Below, one piece after another: positions 31,391-43,137 of a stretch of 64,000 nt of DNA. Under the pieces are notes generated by a model. The model made no database searches. It worked only from the letters and a program-made list of their open reading frames with translations, and was not told where the DNA came from. Origin of the DNA: Linyphia triangularis (lineage: Eukaryota; Arthropoda; Arachnida; Araneae; Linyphiidae). The stretch covers positions 28,492,459 through 28,556,458 of the forward strand of contig OZ021726.1 in NCBI GenBank assembly GCA_963978545.1, written 5' to 3'. How positions within the stretch are numbered: the first letter of the stretch is position 1; every line of letters begins with the position of its first letter. Both the position numbers and the translations under genes were made by a program.

Positions 31391-31717
31391 CTAAACGTCA
31401 AACAAAAGAAACAAAACATAACTATACAGCAAAAATTAAAAATTATTATTTTAAACTATATGAGGGATCATACAACTTTTAAAGGACCTTTTGAGGACCT
31501 GCAATAAATTTTTAGCAATAAAAATTAATTGTTTTCTTACACTAAAATTAAAAACATTACATTATTAGAATCAAATATCATTTGAATAGAATTTTATTTA
31601 TAACTTGGACAGCTCATTTCTTATGTCTAACAAAAGTCCATCCACACTTGAAGTTAAAATAAACAAAGCCTTCCCGGAAATAAGGCAACTCCATGCAACT
31701 AAGAAGATAAAACTGCT

Positions 31718-32016
31718 CCACTAATAAAAGGGGGGACCAAACTGGAAGATACAGGGACACTGGTATACAGAGTTCTCATGATAAAGATGAAGATCTTCAT
31801 CTTTTTGGTTGATTCTTATAAAAAGGCCTTTATTGTCCTAACTTTTATTTTAGTTCTTTAATTTTTTATTTATTTTCCTCTTTCAACTATTTTTATCTTT
31901 TCAAATTTGATTTCATTTTGCCCCTTCTACCAGTTTGGTCTCCTCTTTTATGCTTAAAATGCAATATGTTTGTTGGGTATATATATCCAACAAACATATT
32001 GTATTTTAAGCATACA
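31718..32016. repeat. Foldback region with nested inverted repeats
   Basis: The arms at 31949-31976 and 31987-32014 are 28 nt each with one mismatch, around a 10-nt GTATATATAT centre. An outer pair is formed by GACCAAACTGG near 31735 and CCAGTTTGGTC near 31930. A perfect palindrome AAAGATGAAGATCTTCATCTTT is centred near 31793. It may be a degenerate foldback element; no target duplication was seen. Confidence 0.7.
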
Positions 32017-32114
32017 TACACAAGTGATATAAACAATTAAATATAACTGAAGATTCATTTCATTTCATTGATTATGAGTTAAAAACTTGAGAAGTAGAAA
32101 CCATATCAACTCAC

Positions 32115-32164
32115 AGGATCAGAAGTAGAGTCTGGAATGGCATCTTCATTTTCTGTACAATTTA
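32115..32164 (-). CDS. ZMYND8: ZMYND8 exon: small linker exon with two possible acceptors
   Basis: A 50-nt exon ending at a GTGAGT donor encodes a stretch ending ENEDAIPDSTSDP. The acceptor CCCCATTTAG gives the longer form used here. A second AG 12 nt downstream gives an exon starting at 32152 in the same frame, so four residues may be optional. It was called on phase compatibility, splice signals and position between certain exons; no domain is present. Confidence 0.65.
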
Positions 32165-32701
32165 CTAAATGGGGAGAAAATTATGAAATTCTTGTATCAC
32201 AAAATATTATACAAGATTTAAATACATAATAATAAGAAAATCTCTGATTTTTTCAAACGATAAAAAAATTACATACAATAAATTATTAAAAAAAACAGCC
32301 TAAATTCTTTGAAATTAAGATAGGAGACCAATGAAACGATGTACAAGTACACATTAACATCAATGTACTTAAAATTGAAAAAAACAAAATATTTTTGTTA
32401 CTAATTGACTCAGATAGAGAATAACACAATTGTTTTGATTGTGAGTACAGCATATTAATTCTCTACTAACTCTGAAAAAGAAAAAGAAAAAAAACTAACT
32501 TTTTCATAAATTCAAAGAGATTTTCAGTATTTTCTAACTTTTTTTTTCAATTATTATTTTCAATAAATGTAATATATATGAAAAGAGTTCGATTAATTCA
32601 TTAAATTTCCAAATTAGCTCATGATATCAAAGATTTTACATTCAATTAAATGCAGAAATTGGCAGTAATAGAATATATATATATTTATGAGACACTTTCA
32701 G

Positions 32702-32732
<31 letters not shown>

Positions 32733-32767
32733 CTTTGAAAATATAATAAAAATAATTAAAGTCTTAC
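32165..32767. other. Intron, no gene
   Basis: AT-rich, with a short AT run near 32675-32690 and a T tract at about 32703-32728 just before the large exon's donor. Nothing else is supported. Confidence 0.5.
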
Positions 32768-33905
32768 TTTGTGTTTCTATGTTGTTATTCTTAGCTAGTG
32801 TTGGGCTAACTTGACTTAAGCCCTCACTTGGTACAAGAATTCCAGAATATGGCTTTTCTGGTTTAGAATTAACTTGAGGAAGAGTCAAAGTACTTCTTTC
32901 TCTGTTGCCGAAAGTTCTTATGGCACCGGACAATGGAACTTTTTTGGGGGGGAATAAACAATCATCACTACTATTATCTTCAAAAGTAACTTCCCTGGTT
33001 TGCTTTTTCTTATTGGGTCTGACTGGGACAAATTCAGAATCATCACTACTATCATCTTCCAAAGGGACTTCTCTGATTTGCCTTTTCATTGAACTCTTCC
33101 TTGCATTTTGAGGAATCAACTTGGCGCTTTTGAGAATAGATACATACTTATCTGTAGTTTTAGGACCTATGTTTTTCTCTGGGGGTGGCAGCTTAATAGA
33201 ATGGTGACTAATGATAGGGGATTTGTTTTTATTTGAATTGCTTTCAGCGTTTTCTTCAGGTTCTGTTTCAGTACCATCATCGAGACAAATGAGAGGCGGT
33301 GTTGGAGGTCTGACTGGAGGACAAATGTAAATATCATCGTCTTCCATTTCATTGCCTGCAGTTTTGACATCTTCTGACGATTTCAAATCCGCTTTTGATG
33401 GAGTTTCATCAGGTTGAGAAACTGAATGATGATCAATAGCATCCAGCTGTATATCAGTGTCAGTTAAATCATCAGTGCTGCTTTGTAATGCATTAGAAGA
33501 AACGCTTCTACTTCTGGCAGCTGGTGATGGATAGGCACCTTTTTCTTTATCACTTTTAGATGCGCTTTCATTCTCAACCTCATCATCTAATATTTTAGAA
33601 GAAATTGTTTCACCTGAAACAGACACATTTGTAGAAATAGTATTTGATGCTGTATCCTTGGAAAGTACTTCTTTCTCAATGGGACTTTTATCACCTTTGT
33701 TATCGGTGATATTTAGAGGTTCAGTTATATTATCTCTATTTTTCCCAACTGCATCATCCTCCACATCTTCCAACATTTCTATGTCTGTATTAGAAGAAAC
33801 CGATTCAGCATCACTTTCTGAAGAAGATTCCGAAGAAGATTCATCACTGGCATCTTCCTCAATTGAACCAGCATCTGACGTTATATTTCTTCGCAATTTA
33901 GCATG
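32768..33905 (-). CDS. ZMYND8: ZMYND8 exon: large disordered exon with internal peptide duplication
   Basis: This 1,138-nt exon (379 codons plus 1 nt) starts HAKLRRNITSDAG and is mostly disordered, with many Ser, Asp and Glu residues. A proline-rich patch reads CPPVRPPTPPLICLDD. Two adjacent related segments (nt about 32930-33090) share the pattern REV-x-x-E-D-x-SSDD followed by a basic Lys/Arg run, an apparent tandem peptide duplication with casein-kinase-2-like acidic serines. The acceptor is TTTTTTCAG and the donor GTAAGA. Phases fit both neighbours. Size and composition match the region between PWWP and coiled coil in the family, but residue conservation is low. Confidence 0.85.
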
Positions 33906-34409
33906 CTGAAAAAATTTGAGAAAAATATTTGTAACGATTTAGTTTACATATTTTGCATCAACTGTTATTAGTATCAACTATTAAAAAAACTTTAAAATAT
34001 TAATATTCATAATTGACATATTTCAGCAAAAGTTGAGCTATTGTGTATAAATGGAATTAATTATAAGTTTTTTTTAATTTTGCCCAATTAATTGGAATGG
34101 CGAACAATTTTAATCGCATAACTCCAATTCAAAGAGGTTTTTGAGTTAGAGAATCCAAGTATATTTTTATATATACCATGTAAACAAAATCAAAATTATC
34201 ACTAAAGTTAAGGAATAGTTTCCATCATTTATTTTAACTGTAAATTTACTCTATCAAATCCAGTTATCCCACAAACTAACAAGCAAAATAAAAACAAACA
34301 AAGCTTACAATAATAAGCTCCGTAAAAAAAAATCAAAGACTAATATTTTAATAGCTCTTTTAAAACTTTACAAACGAAAATTAACAAAGTTTATCGCAAA
34401 GCAAATTAC
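33906..34409. other. Intron, no feature recognised
   Basis: AT-rich intronic DNA between the two large disordered exons. No element ends or open frames of interest. Confidence 0.5.
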
Positions 34410-35089
34410 CTTAGCATCACGCTCCTGATCCTGCTTCTCTCCATCCTCATCTTCACTTTCCTCCTCTTCATCATCTTCATCCTCCTCTTCATCTTCAGCA
34501 GAATCACTATCATGAGAATCAGACTTATCCATATCCCCAGATATACCCAACTTAGCTTTGCAAGATGCAATAGTTTCTATGAGTTTCAATGAAAATGAAT
34601 CCTTCTTGGCTGCATCCAAAACAGGCGGGGTTTCTTTTTCAGGGACATCATCAAAGGTTGGCAGATCAATTGGTGGCAAAGCTCTAGCTTTAATAAGATC
34701 TGACAAGCAAATGTCATCTTCTTTGTCATCATTGTCATCAGTTTCTGATTTCTTGGTCTGAGGTAGTAGTTCTTTAGGATCTGGATGGCTTTCTTCCACT
34801 TCAAAATCCTTGTCGTCTTCGTCTATATCGTTTGAAATATATCCCTTGATCCTTTGCAGGGCCAATTCAATTTTCTTACGTTGTGACAGAGGTGAGGATT
34901 GTTGATCAGAGGAATGGCTTGCTTCTGCTTGTGGCTCATTTCCTGCCACTTTGTTATTCTCTTTTTCTGAAAGTGAAGATTCACCAGAGTTTAATTTAGA
35001 TGCAGGGTTTGAATCTGCACCTGTTTTGAGAACATCAGAATCTTTGGATTCGTCAAATTCTTTCAAAGTATTGGTTTCCATTTTCGATT
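34410..35089 (-). CDS. ZMYND8: ZMYND8 exon: acidic disordered region with conserved ESCKAQLGI-type motif
   Basis: This 680-nt exon (residues 240-466) is rich in Ser, Glu, Asp and Lys. Near its end the block LIETIASCKAKLGIS aligns with the short motif of vertebrate ZMYND8 (TIESCKAQLGI). An unbroken acidic run follows, as in the vertebrate protein. Earlier, SQRKKIELALQRIKGYISND is a likely amphipathic helix. The acceptor is CTTTTTAG and the donor GTAATT. Low-complexity acid runs of this kind suit protein or nucleosome binding, but no specific partner can be read from the sequence. Confidence 0.9.
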
Positions 35090-35562
35090 CTAAAAAGAAA
35101 TACAATGTCAGTATACTTTGATAAATACAAAATAAATTACTATATGTAAATTAATTATGCCAAAAATAAAAAATTTAAATTCTTTTTATTTCTTAAAAAT
35201 AATAAAACTAGTTAAGTTTAAATGAACATCTCTAAAAATTATATGGGTATCAACCAGCATTCAATGGAACGAACCTATAAAAATGTATTTCTGTAAAATG
35301 TAGTAATAAATTGTAATAACACAAAAAGTAAGTTACAGTAATCAAAAAGAATTTAATATAATTTTATGTCATACACCTACAAAGTTAATGCTAGCTTTTG
35401 CATACTTTGGCATTTGTAACTTTTTCCCTTAATGTATGTAAAATCAGAACACCTCTTTTCCACTCTCCTAATACATAATGATCTCTAATGAGAATGAGCA
35501 GTACGAGACAACAGCACAATGATGCATTGCACTTTTAACAAGATTGTTGTAAAACATGCATG

Positions 35563-38447
35563 CAGGGCTGCCACTGACCATAAGCTTTGAAAATAGTTGC
35601 TTTAGTAGCCTCAGATGTTAAAAATAGTAGCCAAAATAGTAGTCTCACACATAAAAAATAGTAGTCTCAGACGTTGAAAATAGTAGCCTTACTTCTCATA
35701 AGATCAAAATAAAACTGTTGATTTACATAAAACACGAAAACCCATAAACACTCTTCTTTCAATTCAAAATATTGTCTAAAACATTACATTCCATACGGTA
35801 AAAGACAGGTGTCTTGGGGGAGATGCTACCATATTTATATACTGCAAAGGAAGTTGGCAACTCAACCTTACTCCCAGGCAGCACCAAAGCAAAAAAAAAA
35901 AAAAAAAGAGAAGCTAAACTTCACGCAAAAGCGAGGATAAAAATCGATTGGCAAAACAAGATAACTTTTTTTCAACTTCCAAAGTTCAACAACTTTCTTC
36001 AGAAAAACAAGTATCATGTTTAAACAATTATACTATGCAATGGCAATTGAATTTCATTAAGGCCAGTTTTTAAATTTTTAACAAAATGGCTACAGAATTT
36101 GCGAAACAACATTTTAAAAAACAAAGAAAATAATGGCCAATTTAAAAATATATACATTTGACTATATAGAATTACATTTACTTATCAACGTATAATTGCA
36201 ACTAAATATAAGTTTAGGCTAAAAATCAAAACAAGCACCTTTAGAGCATAAAAAAGAACGGAAAACATCCAGAAAAAAAAAATACAAAATTCGCATAAAC
36301 CAATTTACAAATCACACTCATACTTGCTAACTTCAAGGAAAAGCAAAACAAGTACAATATTTTTCTTCTTAATTAAAAAAAAAACTTATTTTCTTTAATA
36401 TATGTTATAGGCTGTATCCTGTTAATAACATAAATTTTAAACAGTGTCCTAAATATTCACTAAACTTGGGCATGCATAAGCATGAAACTTAAATAATCAG
36501 CATTTTGCTACTCCCAATCACAAATTTCACTAGGTACATATATTTCATGAAAAATTATGGGTTTTAGATTTGGAAGTGGAGAAAAGATAAATAACACATA
36601 ATGCATTAAAGAAAGTCTTGAAATTAACATCTTCTTATAAAAAATTAATTACTCATAGATATACAGAAATAAAATTTTGTACAGCAAAAATACTATCTTA
36701 AACCACAAAAGTACATATTAAATGAGGCAAAAAATCGTTTTCATAAAACATGACAAGCGCAGCATTTGGTGTAGGGGGGGGGGGGGAATGTAAGGACCTT
36801 TTTTTTTTAATTCCATAACCCTTTCTCTAAATGTATGCAGTATAGCATTCAGATTCTTTTTTTATTTTTTGGAGGGGGAGGAGGATACTTCAATTTTTTG
36901 TTTGATTTATATTAAACATATAAATCAAAAACACACATCATTTTCAGTTAATTACATTAAATAAAATGTCAAAATTAAAGTAAAAAAAATCAAGTACAGA
37001 ATCTAAACCATTTTGCTTATGAATGTCTATAGATTTTTGAACATCTATAACACAATGCTGTAAAAGGTTAATAAAAACGAAAAAATATGATGGAATCAAT
37101 TTGAAATATTAAGGAATTTAAGCTTCCAATATATTCTATTGACAAAAAACACAAGACAAGAAGAAAAATAATCATGTCTGTAAAGGATGCAGTCAGATTT
37201 AAGTTGGAGGATTTTTTTAAACAATAAATCTATGGTCGCGTTTCTAAATAATAGAATTACTAAAAATCTAAGAAAAATAATATGTAAATAATTAGGGTTC
37301 TAATGTATTCTGTTGAGATAAAACGCAAGGCAAGAAGAAAAAAAATCATGTCTATAAAGGATGCAGGCAGATTAAAGTTTGAAGATTTTTTTTAACAATA
37401 AGACACCGGCGGACGCGAAGTTATAGGATAACCAAAAATCTATCAGAAATAATGTGTAAATCATTGTTCCAAGCATAACAATGATTTCAGAAAGTAAAAA
37501 AAAAAAAAAAAAAAAAAAGCGGAACATGAACATGTGGTTGTGGGCCAAGGAGGAGAGATTGGCCGGTTTGGCTTAGCTGCTGATAGTAGAAAAAGTTCGG
37601 AAACTTCGTACACCCAAATCGATCGGCCAACTATAAAATTTATATATATATCGTGTGACGCGAGTCCGGACAGATGTCCGCACCAACACGGGGTACGCGA
37701 GAAGAGAAACTCGAACATTTCAAAATTCCCTGATTAAAGAGTAATTTTGTGAAATTCCTTGACATTTCCCTAAATTGCTTAAAAATTTAAATTATTTTAT
37801 TATTTATAACTTTAGCTACAACACTGAAATTCTAATCAATCTGCATTCATTGACCAACAAGGCGAAATTGTTCATTGCACTAACACAAATCTCGGAAATA
37901 ACGTCAAATAACATCAATACTGTCCATACTATGGCACTTTCTTCCGGCGTTCGGGGCGAATTCCATAAATTTATTTTTGTTTAGAGTAAATAAAGCGAAA
38001 TAATTTGATATTTGAGAATATAATTGTGTATGCTGTTGCCTTGCACGGCGAAAGATAAAACATTGAAATCTAACAGGTAGGCGAAAATGACTGCGGTTGC
38101 CGTCAAAAACAACATCTTGCATGAAGTTACTATCATCGGAGTAACAAAGTGATCACTCTACCAGCGAATATGAACAACTATTTCAATAGTGCTCTCCCGC
38201 CCCCCCCCCCCCTTTAAAAAAATTACCATTTTGATAAAATTGTTAGTACCTTAGTGCCGTTTTCTTTCTGTCTTTTAACGGACAGTATCCAATTTTTAAA
38301 AAAATAGTCGCCTGAGCCCAAAAATAGTTGAAAGTTTTGTTCAAAATAGTCGCTTTGGGCCCTTTTTTCATTGAAATAGTTGCCATAGTCGCCTGGCCAC
38401 TAAAATAGTCGCTTTAGTAGCCTTTTTAGTCGCCTGTGGCAGCCCTG
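35563..38447. mobile_element. CAGGG-type DNA element A (2,885 bp, 6-bp duplication)
   Basis: The 12-bp terminal inverted repeats are CAGGGCTGCCAC and GTGGCAGCCCTG. TGCATG lies directly outside both ends (35557-35562, 38448-38453), a perfect 6-bp target duplication. Both ends carry clusters of AATAGTCGC/AATAGTAGCC words on the same strand. The interior lacks a recognisable transposase and includes a roughly 175-bp direct duplication (37125-37470), G and C homopolymers and a non-coding GC-richer patch near 37530-37700. The CAGGG start is hAT-like, but classic hATs duplicate 8 bp. Likely non-autonomous. Confidence 0.75.
37125..37470 (+). repeat. Imperfect direct duplication inside element A
   Basis: Two adjacent copies of about 175 bp share words such as CAAGAAGAAAAA, ATCATGTCTGTAAAGGATGC and AAAAATCTA-AGAAATAAT. 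Substitutions and small indels separate them, so the duplication is not recent. Confidence 0.7.
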
Positions 38448-39029
38448 TGCATGCACGTTGAAACTTGTTGGTGTAAAGCTATTAATGGTTAAATAAATTG
38501 GGAGACTAAAAACCCATTCCTACACTCATTACTTCCTGTCTTATAATACAATCTATCTCCACAAATGAGGGCTCAGCCATTCAGAACTCAAAAATTTTAA
38601 ATAAAAAAAATGATTTAAAAAAAAAACTGAAGTAGTCGTTGACCCACAAAAACTATTTCCCTGAGAACCACAATGCATATAAAACAACAGGCCAATAAAA
38701 CTGCCTACATCAAATGAAATCAAGTAACACGTCAATAATCCAAATGAAAAATTTCTACGACCAAAACAAAACATTTCTATGGTGGTGAAAAAATTTTGAA
38801 AATGCATACTACATTCCACACAGGGCTCCAACTCACTCAAAAAGATTTGGAGCAGGTAAAATCAAGTTTTGGAGCAGAAAAAATTACTTTTGGAGCAGGT
38901 AAAAACAAGTTAATTAGCAGGGAAAAAGCCCATTGTAGCATGTAAAAGCAACTTTTGTAGCACAAAAAAAAAAAAAAAAAAAATTATAGCAGAAAAATAA
39001 TTTTTGCAGAAAAAAAAAACAACTTTGAA

Positions 39030-39965
39030 GAAGAAATACCCGAGAAGAATGTCACCAAATCGGCGTCGCAAATCTCGGCAATAGCTGCTATTACATTACC
39101 ATAGACCTTGGCGAAAACGAATATAACACCAGCGTAAATGATAGCACCCATCCTACCATCGCAATCTTGGTAATAACGGAGCAAAATTCCAGTAATATTG
39201 TATCTTTTAAACACCAAACAGCGTCGCAAATCTCGGCAGTAGCTGCTATTACGTCAGTGTAAACTTCAGCGAAAATGACTACCATACTTGCGTAAATATT
39301 AGCGATAGCGCTTACAATACCGTCGAAAATCTAGACAGAGGATATTACGCAAGTTGAAGACTCAGCAGAAATGACCATCACAAAAACGTACATATTGACA
39401 CAAATGTCGGTAATATTGACATTTTCTCGGTAATGTTTGTGCAAGATTCGGTAATATCGGATGTTAACAAAAGTGCAGCACTCTTCAAAAATGACAGTCA
39501 CACCAACGAAAATATCAGCAATAGCGCCGAATAAACAGGAGCAATTCTCAACAACAGCTCTAATATATCGGTGAAAGACTCGACGAAAATGACCATCACA
39601 ATAATTTGCAATAATGTCTGCATCAGCATCGCAAATAATCGCAGTAACATCGACATTTTCTCAGTAATATCGGCGCAAATTTAGGATATTACATTATCGT
39701 AGCACTCGGCAATAATTACCATCATACCAACAAAAATATCATCAATAGCGTCGAATTAACTGGAGCAATTCTCAATATTACAGAGTTATTATATCAATGA
39801 AAGACTCAATGAAAATGACAGTCATAACAACGTAAAACGTTACAATAATGTCAGCATCGCTAATCATCGTAGCAATCGGAGAAAATGAATACCACACCAG
39901 CGTAAATATCAGCGTTAGCGCCGAATATACCGGAATATTTCTCAACAATAGCGATATTACATTGG
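39030..39965. repeat. Diverged satellite-like tandem repeat, copy 2
   Basis: It has the same recurring words as 2480-3190, including CGAAAATGACCATCAC, CGTAAATATCAGC and ATCTCGGCAATAGC, at about 100-120-bp spacing. It lies inside element B and ends directly at the LTR-like pair. Confidence 0.75.
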
Positions 39966-39969
39966 AGAG

Positions 39970-40317
39970 TGTTGGGAAACGCACGGAGGTTTTTATATAA
40001 ATTATAAACTTACTTTTTTGTGCGGTTCCATTTATATCTCACGTTAAATTTGTGTGGTAGGGTGATCTAATTTTCTTATGCTAATTTTTTGTTACCCGGT
40101 CATGTGACCGTTGGATCAAGTATTTATACTGTATGGATCGAGTACTCTTCGTCCTTTTGCTTTTCCTTTCTTTTCCATGCCTTATCGGCATGAAGTAACT
40201 CGATCTAGTGTGGGGGTCGCACAGGAATGATTAGCCAATTGCAAGTTATTTATTTCTTTTATTGTAAATAAATTTTTGTACTTTTAAACGTCTCTAAATC
40301 TTTTCCAAAAGAAGTCA
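39970..40317 (+). mobile_element. LTR-like unit, short copy (348 bp)
   Basis: It begins TGTTGGGAAACG and ends AAGAAGTCA, with a TATA-like TTTATACTGT near 40120 and AATAAA near 40268. That order resembles U3-R-U5 of an LTR. AGAG flanks both sides (39966-39969 and 40318-40321). It is the same sequence as the next unit but lacks an internal segment of about 129 bp. Confidence 0.6.
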
Positions 40318-40321
40318 AGAG

Positions 40322-40798
40322 TGTTGGGAAACGCACGGAGGTTTTTATATAAATTATAAACTTACTTTTTTGTGCGGTTCCATTTATATCTCACGTTAAA
40401 TTTTTCCCGGTATCTTACCGATGTTTTTACGACATATCAACACATCGGATCGGATGAATTAACTTCACTCACTTTGTAAGTTTGTGACTTGACTTGATTT
40501 GATCCGAGTTGTATTTTGAGATTTTGAAACTGGTGTGGTAGGGTGATCTAATTTTCTTATGCTAATTTTTTGTTACCCGGTCATGTGACCGTTGGATCAA
40601 GTATTTATACTGTATGGATCGAGTACTCTTCGTCCTTTTGCTTTTCCTTTCTTTTCCATGCCTTATCGGCATGAAGTAACTCGATCTAGTGTGGGGGTCG
40701 CACAGGAATGATTAGCCAATTGCAAGTTATTTATTTCTTTTATTGTAAATAAATTTTTGTACTTTTAAACGTCTCTAAATCTTTTCCAAAAGAAGTCA
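40322..40798 (+). mobile_element. LTR-like unit, long copy (477 bp)
   Basis: It is nearly identical to the preceding unit apart from the extra internal segment (about 40411-40532, containing CACATCGGATCGGATG). It is preceded by AGAG but followed by TTTT, so it has no matching duplication. The pair is either two solo LTRs inserted side by side or one LTR tandemly duplicated and then deleted in one copy. Confidence 0.6.
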
Positions 40799-41000
40799 TT
40801 TTCACTGTGCATTGTTGAGAAATTTTTAAAGCCCTCAACAAACCGCAACAGAGAGCCATATCGAATTTCGACGCGCAAAAAAAAAAAACGCATTCTGGCG
40901 CAAATATAGCTAAAATAAGGCATTTGGAGCAGCTTGAAGCAGATTTTTGTATTAGGCACAGTTGGGCGCAATTGGCACAGGTCTGAGACCCCTGTCCACA

Positions 41001-41341
41001 GGATTCATAAAAAAATCACAGAATGAAAATCATTAACCTTTAAGGATCTTTGAAAATTTGTTTTCAGACATCATGGCTATATATTGTCTATATACAAGTT
41101 GGTGCATGCGTAATACAAATATGTCAGAAAATTCCCATACTGTGCGGATAAGTGGCGGTAATGCGTGGATAGCAAATCTGAGTAGTATTTTTATAAATTT
41201 TGCAGTTGGGCACACAACATCTGCAAAATTAAGGACTTTTAAGAATCACTAAACATTTTTAAAAACTTTTAAGCACCTCCAAGCATTGTCAAGAACTTTC
41301 AAAGCCTTGAAAACAAGTTAAAAAATATAAAGCATTTTTAA
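41001..41341. other. Intron, no feature recognised
   Basis: Sequence between element B and the gypsy relic. An open stretch on both strands around 41033-41252 has no motif and no plausible gene context. Confidence 0.45.
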
Positions 41342-42760
41342 TGATCGTTGGAACCTTGTTCCAAAAGACTTGAACTTCGCCTGAATGTTAACCGCTTTTG
41401 TCAGCAACTCATCCAGCAGGTCAACACCATGCTTAGACAGCAATCCTCTACATTTAAAGTGTGACAAACTACAGTCCTCGAAACCAGCATGATCATCAAA
41501 TCAGGATAACAAAAGCAACACAGCAGAGCAAGGAGTCAAGTATCACAAGCAAGATACAACCTATTTAATACTATACATGTAGAAAAATAGGTTGTCACAG
41601 AAATAGTAGAAATTGTACTAGAAGTGCCACAATCATCAAACTAAAAAATCTTATTGAGCAAAATGCTAGTTTCGAAAGTGAAACTGATTTCGTCAAAGGT
41701 TTAATATCTTTAACAATCAAGGAAAGAAAGACACAAGAACTTAAAAAAAAAAACAAGTTAAAAATTGGGGAGGAAAAAAGGAGGTAAAGTATCAAATTAG
41801 CTCAACTTGAAAACAGACAGAACTCGCAACAGTCAGAAATACATTAGCATATTGATCTTCAAAATCAATCAACAGCCAATGCCACCTGAGTGTGAAACAC
41901 TACATGCCGATTTGATTATCTCGCCCAACTACAAAAACTTCTCACATATCAAAGTCAAACAGATCTTTTCCTACCAAAAATCGCCACAGAACAAGAAAAT
42001 GCAGACATTGTAAAATAATTGATGCACAAATCAAAGAATGCCTTGACCAAGGAACCGTTAAGGAATTATTTAGTTCACCGATTGTCCTAACACGAAAGAA
42101 AATGGATTGAATTGTTAATGAATAAATTATAAGAGACTTAACAAAAATATAGTTGTTTCCAGTAATAGAAGATGTCATCAATAAATTAGAAGGTGCTAAT
42201 GTCTACATAAGTATGATTTGAAAAACAGTTTTTTTCACATTGATATCGACAAGAACAGTACAAAATACACTGCATTTGGAACAAGAAATTCACATTACAA
42301 ATTTTTAAAAGTGCCTTTTGGACATTTTCTCCCTAGTGCAATTTCTCAATGGTACATATACACCATATTTTGAGATCTTCTACATGATTCAACAGTGAGA
42401 ATTTACATGGACAACATGATTATTCCAGCTCAAACTGATTATATGATATACTCCAATGATTATACCAGCTTGATAAAGTATTCAAGAGATCTTCAGAAAT
42501 TGTCTTGGAGTTTGATTATAAGAAATGTCAGTTTTTAAAACGGAGAATTTCTCAGGGTAACAAAATTGAGAAAGATTACATAAAAGAATAACATTCAACC
42601 ATCATCATCTAAACCACTAGCCGCTCAAAGATTTCCGGAACCGAAGACAGCAAAACAAATACAAAGTTTCTTAGGTCTTGTAAGATAGTTTAGAAAATTC
42701 ATGCCTAACTATGCTTGCTGCAATAGCTAAACCATTGAGCAACATTCCTCAGTACACTAG
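41342..42760 (+). pseudogene. Dead Ty3/gypsy pol fragment (protease/RT region)
   Basis: From about 42025 the plus strand reads, with several stops and shifts, QIKECLDQGTVKELFSSPIV, then KLEGANVYI, FLKVPFG and IYMDNMIIPA, ending FPEPKTAKQIQSFLGLV and KFMPNYA. This is the gypsy reverse transcriptase order. The catalytic YxDD has become YMDN. It belongs to a different gypsy lineage from the array at 5895. The upstream part (41342-42020) may be its leader and protease, but that is weak. No LTRs were found. Confidence 0.75.
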
Positions 42761-43070
42761 TTTTCAATTTGGTATACAATAGTTTTCAATCTTAAAGTAA
42801 TATGCTGTGTTATTGTGTAAGAATAGATTAAAATCAAAATACCTTCTTTATGGTATGCAAAAATTTGCCTGTTTGGAATTGTGCTAACTTATCGCCATCT
42901 TGGTGAAAATGAGAACTGGTTGACCTTTTGTTATACTTTCACAGCGTTATACTTTTTTTTTCTTCCCCAATGCAAATAATATTTTAGTGCAGATTAATGT
43001 AAATTTTATTGGTTAAATAATGTTGATACATATTTAAGGATCAAACAAAAAATGAAATTGTTCAACTTAC

Positions 43071-43137
43071 TATTAGGTGAGACATTTTCAGTTCTAATAG
43101 TTTGTGGAATATCACTCTGAGTTTCTTCTTTAACAGC
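43071..43137 (-). CDS. ZMYND8: ZMYND8 exon: short linker exon
   Basis: A 67-nt exon with a consensus GTAAGT donor encodes a 22-residue linker beginning AVKEETQSDIPQ, plus one base. It has no domain of its own. It was called because it lies between two certain exons on the correct strand and both phases fit: the previous exon ends in phase 0, and the leftover A completes a Lys codon with the next exon. The sequence is not conserved enough to confirm by family knowledge. Confidence 0.75.

Larger units (their letters stand above)
38821..40994. mobile_element. CAGGG-type DNA element B (2,174 bp, 6-bp duplication)
   Basis: The left end is CAGGGCTCCAACTCA and the right end ACCCCTG. TCCACA is present on both outer sides (38815-38820 and 40995-41000). 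Words of the form TTTGGAGCAG cluster near both ends on the same strand. The interior contains the satellite-like block 39030-39965 and the LTR-like pair 39970-40798. No transposase was seen. The terminal inverted repeat is short and imperfect, so the call rests mainly on the exact duplication and the likeness to elements A and C. Confidence 0.65.
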
